From Rodentibacter genomosp. 2 (lineage in GTDB: Bacteria > Pseudomonadota > Gammaproteobacteria > Enterobacterales > Pasteurellaceae), in NCBI GenBank assembly GCA_001999425.1, contig MLHP01000017.1, positions 1-64,000 of the forward strand: a stretch of DNA of 64,000 bases, in the 5' to 3' direction. The notes under the pieces are model-generated. The model was not told where the DNA came from. It was given only the letters and a program-made list of their open reading frames with translations, and made no database searches. The position numbers were made by a program, and so were the translations under genes. Positions 19,982-30,788 of the stretch are shown in pieces. Each line of letters opens with the position of its first letter. Position 1 is the first letter of the stretch.

Positions 19982-21844
19982 TTAGTTTTCATCTTCTTGT
20001 CTGATAAAGGCTTCATTAATTTCAATTTGTGCCTTATCACGTAATGCTTGTAAAAGTTGTGCACGTAATTCAAGTTGCTGTGTCTGACGTAATTGTTCAC
20101 CAAATTGAGTTAATTCTTTCTCATTCAGCTCACCTTGTTCCACTTTATTAAGTGCCACAATAATCATATCACCTTTCGCATTACGCACTACTTTATAGAC
20201 TGTTGTGCCATTTGTCGGTTTTTCCATAGAGAAAATACCATTGGTTAAAATCGGATCTTGATTTTCAGTAAAAGCGAAAGTTTGCTCCGTACCGAAAGAA
20301 ACACCCGCTGGCAATTTATTTGGAGCCGTCGGCAGATCATTGACTACCTGTGTTGCCAATGCGATCAATGTTTTTTCCGCCTTTTCACGTTTTAAAAAGT
20401 TTTCAATATCCGATTTTGCTTCATCTAATGTTTTTACGCCTTCTGCTTTATGGTCTAACACACGTACCAAAATGATATTTTGTTCCCCTACGTTTAATGG
20501 TTCGGAATTTGCCCCACCATTTGAAATATCGGAATCAAACATCGCAGAGATCACATTAGGAGAATTTAACGCTGTCGGTACATTTTCACGAGAAAAATAA
20601 TCGCTTTCTTGTACTTTTACACCGGCTACGCTTGCCGCACTCTCTAAAGATTTACTGTCTTCAAAGGCTTTTTCACGTACATTTTTTTCAATCGCATAGA
20701 AACGATTTTCCAATAAGTTTTTACGTACTAAATCTGTGATTTGTGCTTTTACTTCATTTAACGATTTTTCTTTACGCTCTTCCACCAAGATAATATGAAA
20801 ATTACCGTCAACATTAACAGGTTCACTGAATTTTCCTATCTCAAGCCTTGTTGTCGCCTCTTCAAAAGTTTTTGGTAATTCATTAGCATTTACCCAACCT
20901 AATTCACCACCATTCTCACCTGAAATTTTATCTAGCGAGCGTGTTTTGGCTAATTCAGCAAAATTTGCACCATTTTGTAATTCTTGATAGGCCGTTTGCG
21001 CATCTTGTTCATTTGCAAATTGTATATGCGCTAACCGCTGTGTCATAAATTGTGCTTTATTATCTTGATAATATTGTGCAATTTCGACATCACTTACTTG
21101 AATATCCTTTGCCACATCCGCCCCTGAAACTTGAATATATTGCACTTTTACTTGTTCAGGTTGCACAAAAGTTTTTTGATTGGCTTCATAGTAAGCTTTC
21201 ACTTCGTCTTCAGTAGCCGTTTGTTTTGCCATTTCATCGACAAGGGATAAAGTCGCTAAACGAGCAATACGCTTTTGAAAGAAAAGTTGAGCACTGTCTT
21301 TTACTTGAACCGGCACCACAAATTCACTATCCGCAATACCGTTTTGCATTTGCTCAAGGGTCAATGCGCCGCGTAAAATATTCGCATAAGCATCAGAGCT
21401 TAAACCGTTTTGTGCAAGAATTTGTTGATATAATCCATTGTCAAATTTTCCATTCGATTGAAAATTCGGATCTACAACAATTGCACGTTTGATCATTTCA
21501 TCGCTAACACCTAATTTTAATTCTTTAGCATATTGACGGAGCAATTCTTGATCGACCAAACGATTAATGATGCTTTGACGCAAAGCGTTAACAAATTCAG
21601 GCGAGTCGGACTGAGTTAAAAATGCCTCGCCTTCTTGTGCCGCACGAGCTTCAAATTCTTGGTTATAACGATTCATAAAATCTTGCTGGGAAATAGTTTC
21701 ACCATTAACTTTTGCAGCATAAGAATCGTAGCTGCTAAATAAATAACCGGACATTCCCCCTACTAAGAATGAAATGGTAATCAACCCGAGAATAAATTTA
21801 GCAATTTTGGTATTTGCCATACCATTCATTTTTTCAATAAACAT
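19982..21844 (-). CDS. ppiD: Periplasmic chaperone PpiD (SurA/parvulin family)
   Basis: Inner-membrane-anchored chaperone at the SecYEG exit. One N-terminal membrane span (about residues 15-36) is followed by a SurA-like helical domain (YAAKVNGETISQQDF onward) and a parvulin-like domain at about residues 265-360 (RLAHIQFANEQDA to FHIILVEER). The 620-residue length is normal. ATGs at residues 6 and 9 are possible alternative starts. Its partner YfgM is encoded at 6307-6921. Confidence 0.95.
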   Translation of the reverse strand: MFIEKMNGMANTKIAKFILGLITISFLVGGMSGYLFSSYDSYAAKVNGETISQQDFMNRYNQEFEARAAQEGEAFLTQSDSPEFVNALRQSIINRLVDQELLRQYAKELKLGVSDEMIKRAIVVDPNFQSNGKFDNGLYQQILAQNGLSSDAYANILRGALTLEQMQNGIADSEFVVPVQVKDSAQLFFQKRIARLATLSLVDEMAKQTATEDEVKAYYEANQKTFVQPEQVKVQYIQVSGADVAKDIQVSDVEIAQYYQDNKAQFMTQRLAHIQFANEQDAQTAYQELQNGANFAELAKTRSLDKISGENGGELGWVNANELPKTFEEATTRLEIGKFSEPVNVDGNFHIILVEERKEKSLNEVKAQITDLVRKNLLENRFYAIEKNVREKAFEDSKSLESAASVAGVKVQESDYFSRENVPTALNSPNVISAMFDSDISNGGANSEPLNVGEQNIILVRVLDHKAEGVKTLDEAKSDIENFLKREKAEKTLIALATQVVNDLPTAPNKLPAGVSFGTEQTFAFTENQDPILTNGIFSMEKPTNGTTVYKVVRNAKGDMIIVALNKVEQGELNEKELTQFGEQLRQTQQLELRAQLLQALRDKAQIEINEAFIRQEDEN

Positions 21845-21876
21845 ATTTACCCTTTTTAAAAGACAAAATTTTTGGA

Positions 21877-21882
21877 ATTATA
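21877..21882 (-). promoter_or_regulatory. Consensus -10 element for ppiD
   Basis: A perfect TATAAT lies 33-38 bases upstream of the ppiD ATG on the minus strand. The -35 region (TGCGAA, 16 bases away) is poor, so an activator or sigma-E-like control is possible but unproven. Confidence 0.4.
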
Positions 21883-21906
21883 ATCGAAAGCGAGGAAATT
21901 CGCACC

Positions 21907-22312
21907 TTAAAATACTAAAACATCATGCTCAAATAAAATTTTAATTCCCATAATAACGATAACTAAACTGCCAAAAATTTCGGCTTTACTTTTAAATTTT
22001 GTCCTAAAAAATGACCGCTCTTTACGCCAATAAAAGAGAGCACAAAAGTGGTAAAACCAATAATCCATACTGCCTCAATAATATCCACACGTAAAAAATC
22101 AAATGAAACACCAACAGCCAATGCATCAACCCTGGTCGCCAAGCCCAAACTAAGCAGTTGTTTAACATTGATTATATCTGAAACCTGTTCATCTTCCTTC
22201 TCAGTAAAACCTTCACGAATCATATTTACACCGATAATAAAAGGATAAACGCAGCCCAGTGCTCCCATTCTTGAACAATTTTGTGAAATTGCGAACCCAA
22301 TACATAACCGGC
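21907..22312 (-). pseudogene. mntP: Decayed remnant of mntP (manganese efflux pump)
   Basis: Three reading frames in succession match MntP. The first, from 22312, reads GYVLGSQF then EWEHWAAFILLL. A one-base shift near 22240 leads into GVNMIREGF, then ATRVDALAVGVSFDFL and GHFLGQNL. A second shift near 21985 is needed to continue with EIFGSLVIVIMGIKILFEH. The first 50 or so residues of the usual 188, including the first membrane helix, are missing because the match begins just after the mnmE stop. With a 5' deletion and two frameshifts the gene cannot make a working pump. Confidence 0.85.
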
Positions 22313-22336
22313 ATTATTGCTTATTGTTATCTGCCT

Positions 22337-23695
22337 TTATTTCCCAATACAAAATGAGCTGAAAATATTACTAAGCAAATCGTCTGAGGTAAATTGACCG
22401 GTAATTTCACTTAATTGCGCCTGTGCCAAACGTAATTCTTCCGCTAATAATTCTCCTGCATGAAATTCCGTTAATTGAACTAAACCGATTTGCAAATGCT
22501 CCGCTGCTTTTTCTAGTGCTTCCAAATGGCGACGACGGGCTAAGAATCCGCCTTCGATACCGGTTTGGAAACCCATTGTTTGTTTTAAATGGTCACGAAG
22601 TATCTGCACACCGTTATGGGTTTGGGCCGACAAACGAATGATTTGATAACCATTTTCTTCAGTCAATCCGACTTGTTCATCAGTTAAATCAATTTTATTA
22701 CGCACAATTGTCACCGGAATATTGGTCGGTAATTTCGCTAAAAATTCCAACCGCACTTTTTCAAGATTTTGGCTCTCCGCATCACTACTGTCGAGCATTA
22801 AAATAATACGATCCGCTTGTTCTATTTCTGTCCAAGCACGAGAAATACCGATTCGTTCCACTTCATCAGTCGCCTCACGAAGCCCTGCCGTATCGATAAT
22901 ATGGAGTGGCATACCATCAATGTGAATATGCTCACGTAAAACATCGCGCGTGGTTCCTGCAATATCAGTCACAATTGCGGCTTCACGACCGGCAAGGGCA
23001 TTCAGCAAACTGGATTTCCCCGCATTCGGACGACCTGCAATCACGACCTTCATTCCCTCACGTAAAATAGTGCCTTGTTTTGCTTCACGGCGTACATCGT
23101 CCAGTTGTGTAATAATGCCACGTAAATTCGCTTCAATTTTGCCATCGGCTAAGAAATCAATTTCTTCATCAGGAAAATCGATCGCCGCTTCCACATAGGT
23201 TCTCAAATAAATAACCGAATCGACCAAGGCATTGACTTTATGTGAAAATTCACCTTGTAAAGACTTCAACGCTGAACGGGCGGCCTGTTCGGAAGTGGCA
23301 TCAATTAAGTCGGCGATAGCCTCCGCTTGCGCCAAATCCAATTTATCATTTAAAAAAGCTTGTTCGGAAAACTCCCCCGGACGTGCTAAACGAATACCAT
23401 CAATTTGCAAGATACGTTTCAGTAATAAATCAAGTACAACCTGTCCGCCATGCCCTTGTAATTCCAACACATCTTCACCGGTAAAAGAATTCGGTGCTTT
23501 AAAATAAAGGGCAATGCCCTGATCCAGCACACTTCCATCAGTGTCCTTAAAAGGCAAATAATCCGCCATACGCGGTTTCGGACATTTCCCTAATACACGA
23601 TATGCGACTTCACCCGCTAAAGGGCCGGAAACTCTTAAAATACCAATACCACCCCGCCCCGGTGCTGTGGCTTGTGCAACGATTGTTTCTTTCAT
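22337..23695 (-). CDS. mnmE: tRNA modification GTPase MnmE
   Basis: GTPase that, with MnmG, makes 5-carboxymethylaminomethyluridine at tRNA wobble U34. It has an N-terminal folate-binding domain, a central G domain with the P-loop [13 protein letters not shown] (IIDTAGLRE) and NKID, and the conserved C-terminal FCIGK. I chose the ATG at 23695 ([12 protein letters not shown], 452 residues), which matches the family start; an upstream in-frame start adds nine residues. The mntP remnant follows directly. Confidence 0.97.
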   Translation of the reverse strand: MKETIVAQATAPGRGGIGILRVSGPLAGEVAYRVLGKCPKPRMADYLPFKDTDGSVLDQGIALYFKAPNSFTGEDVLELQGHGGQVVLDLLLKRILQIDGIRLARPGEFSEQAFLNDKLDLAQAEAIADLIDATSEQAARSALKSLQGEFSHKVNALVDSVIYLRTYVEAAIDFPDEEIDFLADGKIEANLRGIITQLDDVRREAKQGTILREGMKVVIAGRPNAGKSSLLNALAGREAAIVTDIAGTTRDVLREHIHIDGMPLHIIDTAGLREATDEVERIGISRAWTEIEQADRIILMLDSSDAESQNLEKVRLEFLAKLPTNIPVTIVRNKIDLTDEQVGLTEENGYQIIRLSAQTHNGVQILRDHLKQTMGFQTGIEGGFLARRRHLEALEKAAEHLQIGLVQLTEFHAGELLAEELRLAQAQLSEITGQFTSDDLLSNIFSSFCIGK

Positions 23696-23745
23696 AAAAA
23701 ACTCTTTTAAAAATGACCGCACTTGGATGCGCTAAAAAATACAAT

Positions 23746-23766
23746 AGGGTGTATGCTATACACCCT
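23746..23766. repeat. Hairpin in the yidC-mnmE gap
   Basis: AGGGTGTAT and ATACACCCT pair across a three-base loop. There is no U-tract. It lies upstream of mnmE and downstream of the yidC terminator; its role is unknown. Confidence 0.5.
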
Positions 23767-23790
23767 CAGAAATATCATCAATACCCGTGA

Positions 23791-23816
23791 TAAAAAAGGC
23801 ACCTTTCGATGCCTTT
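23791..23816 (-). terminator. Terminator of the rpmH-rnpA-yidD-yidC operon
   Basis: AAAGGCA and TGCCTTT form a 7-bp stem, followed on the minus strand by six T residues, 16 bases after the yidC stop. Confidence 0.85.
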
Positions 23817-23831
23817 CCACATAATTAAGAA

Positions 23832-25451
23832 TTATTTTTTACGGGAATGTAACCCTTTTTTCTCTAACCCACGGTAAATCAGCTGCTGCTGTACAATAGT
23901 GATGAGGTTAGACACCAACCAGTATAACACCAAGCCTGCCGGGAACCAGAGGAAGAAGAACATAAAGATTAACGGCATAAAATTCATTACTTTTTGCTGC
24001 ATTGGATCAGCTACCGGTGTCGGCGACATTTTTTGTAGCAAATACATAGAGATCCCCATTAAAATTGGCAAAATATAATACGGATCTTGCGCAGATAAAT
24101 CTTGAATCCAGCCAAAGAATGGTGCATGACGAAGTTCAACCGCTTCCATAAACGTCCAATACAAGGCGATGAAAATCGGCATTTGAAGAAGAATTGGTAA
24201 GCAACCACCCAACGGATTGACTTTTTCCTCTTTGTAAAGTTTCATCATTTCTTGGCTCATGCGCTGACGATCATCACCGAAACGCTCACGCATTTCTTGC
24301 ATTTTCGGTTGTAACATACGCATTTTTGCCATTGAGGTATATTGTGCTTTTGTTAGTGGATATAAAATCGCTTTAACCACAATCGTTACACAAATAATGG
24401 CCAATCCCCAGTTAGAAACAATGCCTTGAATGAAAGTAAGCAACCAGAATAAAGGTTTCGCAATAAACCATGCCCAACCGTAATCAACTGTTAAGTCTAA
24501 GTTATTTGCCACTTTTGCCATATCATTTTGAAGTTTCGGCCCTGTCCATAATGAACTGGAAATCGTTTCTTGCGCTCCTTCTGGAATTGTCACGATTGGT
24601 CCGCGATAACCGATTGAAGCCACATTATTTTTTGTGTCAGTGATGGTATAAAGCTGATTATTCACATCCTGATTAGGAATCCACGCAGAAACAAAATAAT
24701 GTTGTAATACGGCGACCCAACCTGCTTTGGTATCAATCGAAAGGTTGGCATCTTTCATATCGGAGAAACTGTATTTTTTGTAATTGGTTTCCGATGAAGA
24801 ATATGCACCGCCGGTATAAGTCGGCATCGCGACATTTCCCGAACTTTCAACTAAAGAATGTTTTAATTGTCCGTAAGGTTCCACCTCAATTATTTCACCG
24901 CTTTGATTATTAATCTTGTAATCAACATCAAGGGCATAACTGCCACGTTTTAAAATAAAGATTTTTTGATAAGTAACGCCATCTTTTTCAAAGGTCAATG
25001 GCACTGAAAGTGAATCTTGCCCTTCAGACAGTTTAAAATTATCGCCTTCAATTTGATATTGTGCACGGCCTGATTTAGTGTCAATACCGTTTTTTCCAAT
25101 CAAACCGCTTTGCGCAATATAAATATGTTCGGAAGAATCTTGTAAAAGTACAAAGGGAGTTTTAGAGTTTAATTCCGCATCATATTTCAATAATTCGGAA
25201 CTCACTATATCACCGCCTAATGTATCCACTTTTAAACGGAAAACATCATTTTCTAAAGTGATAAGACGACCTTTAGCCGATGAATCTACTGAAATTTGGT
25301 TTGATGAAGAAGAACTTGCCGGCACATCAGATGCCATTGAAGTTATTTGTTCAGGTACCGGAGGCGGATTTTTATCCATTTGCCACTGCTGATAAACAAG
25401 GAAAGAAATAAAAATTAGTGCTAAGACTAATAGGCTACGTCTTGAGTCCAT
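23832..25451 (-). CDS. yidC: Membrane protein insertase YidC
   Basis: Inserts and folds inner-membrane proteins, alone or with SecYEG. The N-terminal membrane anchor (residues 5-24) is followed by a large periplasmic beta domain to about residue 330. The five-helix core then carries the cytoplasmic coil [18 protein letters not shown] and the conserved [14 protein letters not shown]. Length 539 is typical. The start overlaps the yidD stop by one base. It is the last gene of the rpmH operon. Confidence 0.98.
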   Translation of the reverse strand: MDSRRSLLVLALIFISFLVYQQWQMDKNPPPVPEQITSMASDVPASSSSSNQISVDSSAKGRLITLENDVFRLKVDTLGGDIVSSELLKYDAELNSKTPFVLLQDSSEHIYIAQSGLIGKNGIDTKSGRAQYQIEGDNFKLSEGQDSLSVPLTFEKDGVTYQKIFILKRGSYALDVDYKINNQSGEIIEVEPYGQLKHSLVESSGNVAMPTYTGGAYSSSETNYKKYSFSDMKDANLSIDTKAGWVAVLQHYFVSAWIPNQDVNNQLYTITDTKNNVASIGYRGPIVTIPEGAQETISSSLWTGPKLQNDMAKVANNLDLTVDYGWAWFIAKPLFWLLTFIQGIVSNWGLAIICVTIVVKAILYPLTKAQYTSMAKMRMLQPKMQEMRERFGDDRQRMSQEMMKLYKEEKVNPLGGCLPILLQMPIFIALYWTFMEAVELRHAPFFGWIQDLSAQDPYYILPILMGISMYLLQKMSPTPVADPMQQKVMNFMPLIFMFFFLWFPAGLVLYWLVSNLITIVQQQLIYRGLEKKGLHSRKK

Positions 25452-25711
25452 TACTTTTTCTCATGGTTATTATTAATTTTTGGCGGAACAGGATCGAATC
25501 CGCCCGTGTTCAAGGGGTGACATTTTAATACACGTTTCAGCGTAAGCCAACCACCTTTTAGTGCTCCATGTGTTTTTAATGCTTCAATACCATAGCATGA
25601 ACAAGTAGGAACAAATCGACAACGCGGCCCGATTAACGGACTAATCGCCACTTGATAAACCCGAATTAAAGCAATCAGAATTTTTGAGCCAAACGAATGT
25701 GCCGTTGCCAT
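25451..25711 (-). CDS. yidD: Membrane protein insertion efficiency factor YidD
   Basis: Small peripheral inner-membrane protein of 86 residues with an amphipathic N-terminal helix and the family cysteines in [14 protein letters not shown]. YidD helps YidC-dependent insertion in E. coli. Its first 37 bases overlap the end of rnpA in another frame, as in many gammaproteobacteria. Confidence 0.95.
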   Translation of the reverse strand: MATAHSFGSKILIALIRVYQVAISPLIGPRCRFVPTCSCYGIEALKTHGALKGGWLTLKRVLKCHPLNTGGFDPVPPKINNNHEKK

Positions 25712-26034
25712 AATTTTTCCAACATCTGATGAAATGTTTTGTTATCAAGCTTACCAATTCCGCTTTTTGCTACAACAACGAAATCACACGCGGGTAATTG
25801 ATATTGAGATAAACGAAAACTTTCACGTACTAAGCGTTTAATGCGGTTACGATCATGCGCACGCGCCAAACACTTTTTAGGTACAGCTAAACCTAAGCGG
25901 GGATGTTCAAGATTGTTTTTACGAGCAAGAATAGTGATTTCAGGTGTGCTAGCCCGGAACGGTTGTTCGAAGACATTTTTGAATTGAATGGGAGCCAACA
26001 AACGTAACTCCCTAGAAAAGTTAAACTTAACCAC
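25675..26034 (-). CDS. rnpA: Ribonuclease P protein component
   Basis: Basic protein subunit of RNase P, which matures tRNA 5' ends. The RNR motif ([16 protein letters not shown]) is clear. Translation starts at GTG (26034), giving [15 protein letters not shown], the same start type and N-terminus as E. coli RnpA. Length 119 residues. It follows rpmH by eight bases. Confidence 0.97.
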   Translation of the reverse strand: MVKFNFSRELRLLAPIQFKNVFEQPFRASTPEITILARKNNLEHPRLGLAVPKKCLARAHDRNRIKRLVRESFRLSQYQLPACDFVVVAKSGIGKLDNKTFHQMLEKLWQRHIRLAQKF

Positions 26035-26042
26035 TCAAGCGA

Positions 26043-26177
26043 TTATGCAGATAAACTTTTACGACCTTTAGCGCGACGACGAGCTAAAACTTGGCGACCG
26101 TTTTTGGTTGCCATACGAGCACGAAAACCGTGGGTACGGCTACGTTTTAATACAGAAGGTTGAAATGTACGTTTCAT
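26043..26177 (-). CDS. rpmH: Large ribosomal subunit protein bL34
   Basis: 44-residue, strongly basic ribosomal protein beginning [12 protein letters not shown] and ending [11 protein letters not shown], the universal bL34 pattern. A ribosome site (AGGTAAG) lies upstream. The gene opens the rpmH-rnpA-yidD-yidC operon and is divergent from dnaA, the classic arrangement around dnaA. Confidence 0.98.
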
Positions 26178-26501
26178 TGTAACTTACCTAAATCTTAGTG
26201 TTTATTGTTTTGAATCCAAAACAAATAAGGGTTATAAAAAATAGGACGCAATTCTAATCATAAATTAGGCATTCGTCAAACTAAGAAAGGGAATTTTTGC
26301 AAAACAATCTTATCCCCCTTCCCAAACCGTCGCAATCATACGTAATTCAAATAAAATATCAAGTCACCTTTTTAGTTTTTTCCTTTTTCGGGAGAAGATT
26401 TTTTGTCGAGATTATTGTAGAATCTCTAAAAATTTTTGATTGTACTTACCGTATCGCCAATTCATTGTAAGTAGAAAACGTAGCATTAAGGATAGTCTAT
26501 C
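26178..26501. other. rpmH-dnaA divergent intergenic region
   Basis: This 324-base AT-rich gap must hold the promoters of rpmH and dnaA. A hairpin (TTGTTTTG-AATC-CAAAACAA, 26205-26224) lies in the rpmH leader. I see no exact DnaA box (TTATNCACA) on either strand; the best is TTATCCCCC near 26310 with seven of nine matches. There is therefore no sign of a replication origin here. Confidence 0.6.
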
Positions 26502-27866
26502 GTGAGTCTCTCTAACCTTTGGCAAGATTGCCTTTCTCAATTACAAGATCAAGTTTCCGCTACCGATTTAAGCACTTGGCTTCGTCCATTACAAGCTGAT
26601 ACTGTCTCTCAAGATAAAATGGTACTTTATGCTTCAAATATGTTTGTAAAAGGCTGGGTTGAAACTCATTACCTCAAGCTGATTCATCAAATTTGTCAAG
26701 CACTTTCACAAAATCCAAACCTACAAATTGTCCTTAAAGAAGGGGTAAAACCTACGCCTAAAACCGTTATTAAGCCGGTGATGCAAGCAACAGAAAGTGC
26801 GGTCAATTCCGATGCTAAATCTGAAGTAGAAAAACCACTAAAATTTGATTCGCATCTTAACACCAAGCATGTATTTGAAAATTTTGTCGAAGGTAAATCA
26901 AACCAATTAGCTCGTGCAGTTGGACAAAAGTTGGCACAAGCACCCGGTGAAGCAACCGCCAATCCATTCTTTTTGTATGGCGGAACGGGGTTAGGAAAAA
27001 CCCACTTATTGCATGCTATTGGCAATGGTATATTGGCGAATAAACCCAATGCACGGGTACTTTATATTCACGCCAACAATTTTATGCAGCATATGGTGAA
27101 AGCCATGCGTGATAACAATATGGATCAATTCAAAAAGTTTTATCGTTCTTTGGATGCACTATTAGTTGATGATATTCAATTTTTTGCGGAGAAGGAAAAA
27201 ACCCAAGAAGAATTTTTCCATATTTTCAATAATTTATTTGAAACCGGTCGTCAAATTATTTTAACGTCCGATCGCTATCCGAAAGAAATTGAAAAAATTG
27301 AAGAACGTTTAAAATCCCGTTTTGGCTGGGGATTAACTACTGCGATTGAACCTCCTGATCTAGAAACCCGTGTGGCAATCCTATTAAAAAAGGCGGAGGA
27401 ACATCAGATTCATTTACCTGAAGAGGTCGCATTTTTTATTGCTCAACGCTTACGTACCAATGTACGAGAGCTTGAGGGGGCGTTAAATCGCGTAAAAGCC
27501 ATGCAAGATTTCAAGGGCGGAGAAATTGACATTGATTTTGTACGTGAAACCCTAAAAGATATTCTTGCTTTACAAGAACGTTTAGTCACGATTGATAATA
27601 TTCAAAAAACCGTGGCGGAGTACTATCGAATTAAAGTATCCGATTTAAAATCAAAAAGTCGTCAACGTTCTGTTACGCGTCCACGTCAAATTGCGATGGC
27701 ATTGGCAAAAGAATTAACAAATCGTAGTTTACCGGAAATCGGTCGGGCCTTTGATCGGGATCACACCACCGTGCTGAACGCTTGCCGTGAAGTGCCAAAA
27801 TTTCGTGAAAAAGATAACAGCATTCAAGAAGATTGGGCGAATTTAATTCGTACCTTATCAGCATAA
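26502..27866 (+). CDS. dnaA: Chromosomal replication initiator DnaA
   Basis: AAA+ protein that opens the origin. It has an N-terminal domain I, a variable linker (about residues 85-115), an AAA+ domain with Walker [12 protein letters not shown] and Walker [10 protein letters not shown], and a C-terminal DNA-binding signature [13 protein letters not shown]. Length is 454. The GTG start is preceded by AAGGATAG. It leads the dnaA-dnaN-recF operon with short gaps. Confidence 0.98.
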   Translation: MSLSNLWQDCLSQLQDQVSATDLSTWLRPLQADTVSQDKMVLYASNMFVKGWVETHYLKLIHQICQALSQNPNLQIVLKEGVKPTPKTVIKPVMQATESAVNSDAKSEVEKPLKFDSHLNTKHVFENFVEGKSNQLARAVGQKLAQAPGEATANPFFLYGGTGLGKTHLLHAIGNGILANKPNARVLYIHANNFMQHMVKAMRDNNMDQFKKFYRSLDALLVDDIQFFAEKEKTQEEFFHIFNNLFETGRQIILTSDRYPKEIEKIEERLKSRFGWGLTTAIEPPDLETRVAILLKKAEEHQIHLPEEVAFFIAQRLRTNVRELEGALNRVKAMQDFKGGEIDIDFVRETLKDILALQERLVTIDNIQKTVAEYYRIKVSDLKSKSRQRSVTRPRQIAMALAKELTNRSLPEIGRAFDRDHTTVLNACREVPKFREKDNSIQEDWANLIRTLSA

Positions 27867-27875
27867 GGAGCCACC

Positions 27876-28976
27876 ATGCAATTCAGTATTTCTAGAGAAA
27901 ACCTTTTAAAACCGTTACAACAAGTTTGTGGCGTATTGAGCAGTCGCCCGAATATTCCCGTATTAAATAATGTTTTGCTACAGATTAAAGACAATCGTTT
28001 AACTATTACTGGCACTGATTTAGAAGTTGAGCTTTCAACTCAAACTCAGCTTTCCTCTTCTTCCGCTAACGGTAACTTTACGATTCCGGCAAAAAAATTC
28101 TTAGATATTTGCCGTACTTTATCCGATGAATTTGAAATTACCGTCACATTTGAAGAAGATCGCGCCATCGTACAATCAGGAAGAAGTAAATTTAACCTTG
28201 CTACTCTCCCAGCAGAAGAATATCCAAATCTAACAGACTGGCAATCAGAAGTGGATTTTGCTTTACCACAAAATACCTTACGCCGTTTAATAGAGGCGAC
28301 ACAATTTTCTATGGCAAACCAAGATGCCCGTTACTTCTTAAACGGAATGAAATTTGAAACGGAAGGTAATTTACTCCGCACCGTTGCAACCGATGGTCAT
28401 CGCCTTGCAGTTTGTACTATTGCCCTCGAACAAGAACTGCAAAATCACGCGGTAATTTTGCCACGAAAAGGAGTATTAGAACTCAATCGACTGTTGGAAA
28501 ACACAGAGGAAACGGCCCGTTTACAAATTGGTACCAATAACCTGCGCATCCATTTAAATCATATTATCTTTACATCAAAATTGATTGATGGGCGTTTCCC
28601 TGATTATCGTCGCGTACTACCACGTAATGCGGATAAAATTGTAGAAGGTAGCTGGGAAGCCTTAAAACAGGCTTTTGTTCGTGCATCAATTCTTTCTAAT
28701 GAACGTGTACGTAGCGTACGTTTGAATTTAACCGAAAACCAACTCAAAATTACTGCCTCCAATCCGGAACACGAAGTAGCGGAGGAAATTGTGGACGTTA
28801 TGTATTCCGGCGAAGAATTAGAAGTCGGTTTTAATGTAACTTATATTTTGGATGTATTAAATACCCTAAAATGTCAACAAGTCCGTATCCGCTTAACGGA
28901 TGCCTCATCCAGCTGTCTTATTGAAAATTGTGAAGACAACAGTAGCGAATATGTGATTATGCCGATGCGTCTGTAA
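27876..28976 (+). CDS. dnaN: DNA polymerase III beta sliding clamp
   Basis: Ring-shaped processivity factor for DNA polymerases. The 366-residue protein shows three repeated clamp domains and ends in the conserved MPMRL. A strong ribosome site (AAGGAG) lies nine bases after dnaA. The stop is followed after one base by the recF start, implying coupled translation. Confidence 0.98.
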   Translation: MQFSISRENLLKPLQQVCGVLSSRPNIPVLNNVLLQIKDNRLTITGTDLEVELSTQTQLSSSSANGNFTIPAKKFLDICRTLSDEFEITVTFEEDRAIVQSGRSKFNLATLPAEEYPNLTDWQSEVDFALPQNTLRRLIEATQFSMANQDARYFLNGMKFETEGNLLRTVATDGHRLAVCTIALEQELQNHAVILPRKGVLELNRLLENTEETARLQIGTNNLRIHLNHIIFTSKLIDGRFPDYRRVLPRNADKIVEGSWEALKQAFVRASILSNERVRSVRLNLTENQLKITASNPEHEVAEEIVDVMYSGEELEVGFNVTYILDVLNTLKCQQVRIRLTDASSSCLIENCEDNSSEYVIMPMRL

Positions 28977-28977
28977 G

Positions 28978-30078
28978 ATGGCTATTTCTCGCTTACTCAT
29001 TGAAAAATTTAGAAATTTAAATGCCGTGGATCTGGAATTTGATCACGGCTTTAACTTTTTGGTCGGTAATAACGGCAGTGGAAAAACCAGTCTTTTAGAA
29101 GCAATATTCTATCTTGGTCATGGGCGCTCCTTTAAAAGTGCGGTCACAAATCGTATTATTTTTTACGACGAACCACATTTCACCCTTTTCGGACAAATTA
29201 AAGAAAGCCAACATCAATGGTCGGTAGGACTACAAAAATTTCGACAAGGTAATACCCTTGTTAAAATTAATGGTGAAGATGGAAACAAAATTTCAGACTT
29301 GGCTCATTTACTCCCAATGCAACTCATTACACCAGAAGGATTAACCTTGCTAAATGGCGGCCCAAGTTATCGTCGGGCATTTTTAGATTGGGGATTATTT
29401 CATCATCACCTTCACTTTCATTCCGCTTGGAGCAATCTGAACCGCCTACTAAAACAGCGTAATGCGGCACTTACCCAACAGCAATCTTATACAGCAATAA
29501 AAGTATGGGATATTGAGCTTGCAAAACTTGCTCATCAAGTAAGCGGTTGGCGTGCAGAATATGCCGAAGCACTACGGCCGGAAATTGAACAAACCTGCCA
29601 ACTTTTTTTACCGGAATTAGATATTAACGTGAGTTTTCATCAGGGGTGGGATAAAAATACTGAATATAGCGATTTGCTACGACAAAATTTTGAACGGGAT
29701 AAATTGTTAGGCTATACTTTTTCAGGCCCACAAAAAGCAGATTTTCGTTTTAAAGTAAACGGATTACCGGTCGAAGACGTGCTTTCACGCGGTCAATTAA
29801 AACTACTTATGTGTGCCTTACGGCTTGCTCAGGGTGAACATTTGATGAAAGAAAAACAACGCCCTTGTATTTTCTTAATTGATGATTTTGCTTCAGAACT
29901 GGATCAATTCAAACGTGAACTACTTGCCGAACGATTACAACAAAGCGGTTCACAGGTATTTGTAACGGCAATTACACAGAGACAGCTAAAAGAAATGAAA
30001 GCTGAAAAAGGAAGATTATTTGAAGTAGAAAACGGTGTGATATCTCCACTTGAAAAAACAAATCAATTGATGATTTAG
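28978..30078 (+). CDS. recF: Recombination mediator RecF
   Basis: SMC-like ATPase that helps load RecA at single-strand gaps. Walker A (GNNGSGKTSLLE), the signature segment (LSRGQLKLL) and Walker B (CIFLIDDFASELD) are present in the 366-residue protein. It is the last gene before the recF/iscX terminator; gyrB, which often follows in other genera, is absent here. Confidence 0.97.
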   Translation: MAISRLLIEKFRNLNAVDLEFDHGFNFLVGNNGSGKTSLLEAIFYLGHGRSFKSAVTNRIIFYDEPHFTLFGQIKESQHQWSVGLQKFRQGNTLVKINGEDGNKISDLAHLLPMQLITPEGLTLLNGGPSYRRAFLDWGLFHHHLHFHSAWSNLNRLLKQRNAALTQQQSYTAIKVWDIELAKLAHQVSGWRAEYAEALRPEIEQTCQLFLPELDINVSFHQGWDKNTEYSDLLRQNFERDKLLGYTFSGPQKADFRFKVNGLPVEDVLSRGQLKLLMCALRLAQGEHLMKEKQRPCIFLIDDFASELDQFKRELLAERLQQSGSQVFVTAITQRQLKEMKAEKGRLFEVENGVISPLEKTNQLMI

Positions 30079-30157
30079 GGAAAACTCAATAAGTGATACT
30101 TGAATTACTAGCCAGATCAAAAATTAAGAAAAAAAAGACCTTAACCTTGATAAAAAA

Positions 30158-30183
30158 ACCCGCAAAAGTGCGGGTGTTTTTTT
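30158..30183. terminator. Bidirectional terminator between recF and iscX
   Basis: ACCCGCA and TGCGGGT pair across a four-base loop, followed by G and seven T on the plus strand and preceded by a run of A that gives a T tail on the minus strand. Confidence 0.88.
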
Positions 30184-30376
30184 ACTCAAATTCGTCTAAC
30201 CACTTCAACAAAATTGCTTCAAGAATCGTCTCGTTAGATTTTTGTGGATCGTCATCAAAATCCTCTAGATCGCAAATCCATTGATGTAGGTCTGTAAAAC
30301 GTACTGTTTTGGGATCAAGCTCCGGATTGCGATCATATAATTCTTCTGCAATGAGTTGTGAATCTGTCCATTTCAT
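30182..30376 (-). CDS. iscX: Fe-S assembly accessory protein IscX
   Basis: Small acidic protein (64 residues) that binds IscS and modulates cluster assembly. It starts [15 protein letters not shown] and has the conserved [15 protein letters not shown] segment. It overlaps fdx by one base and is the last gene of the isc operon. Confidence 0.96.
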   Translation of the reverse strand: MKWTDSQLIAEELYDRNPELDPKTVRFTDLHQWICDLEDFDDDPQKSNETILEAILLKWLDEFE

Positions 30377-30717
30377 TAGTGAGCTGCCTCATTTGCATGA
30401 TTAAGATTATATTTTGGAATTTCTACCACTAGGTCTTCCTCCCCCACAATACATTGACAGGAAAGGCGACTATCCATTTCCAAGCCCCAGGCTTTATCTA
30501 ACATATCTTCTTCTTGATCGCTGGTTTCATTTAAAGAATCAAATCCTTCACGAACAATTACATGACAGGTTGTGCAAGCGCAAGAACCATCACAAGCATG
30601 ATGAATCTCTACCCCTGCATTATGCGCCACTTCTAATAAGTTATCACCAGCTGCCGCATCCACAACCATTCCTTCCGGACAAAATTCTTCATTAGGTAAA
30701 AAAATCACTTTTGGCAT
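30376..30717 (-). CDS. fdx: [2Fe-2S] ferredoxin of the ISC system
   Basis: Electron donor for Fe-S assembly. The four cluster cysteines are C42, C48, C51 ([10 protein letters not shown]) and C87 (LSCQC), at the same numbers as in E. coli Fdx. Length is 113. A 71-base gap with an uptake sequence near 30.78 kb separates it from hscA. Confidence 0.97.
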   Translation of the reverse strand: MPKVIFLPNEEFCPEGMVVDAAAGDNLLEVAHNAGVEIHHACDGSCACTTCHVIVREGFDSLNETSDQEEDMLDKAWGLEMDSRLSCQCIVGEEDLVVEIPKYNLNHANEAAH

Positions 30718-30788
30718 AATACTTTCCTCAACTCACAATGATTAAAAAACAACTTCCTTTAAAAACTCGGCTAAATCCTACCGCACTT

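Noticed and set aside
22314..22337. ATG at 22314 as a start for an intact mntP
   Set aside because: That frame does not match MntP; the matching frame lacks the N-terminus and is broken twice.
26178..26501. Possible origin of replication next to dnaA
   Set aside because: No exact DnaA boxes and no clear 13-mer array; only one seven-of-nine match.
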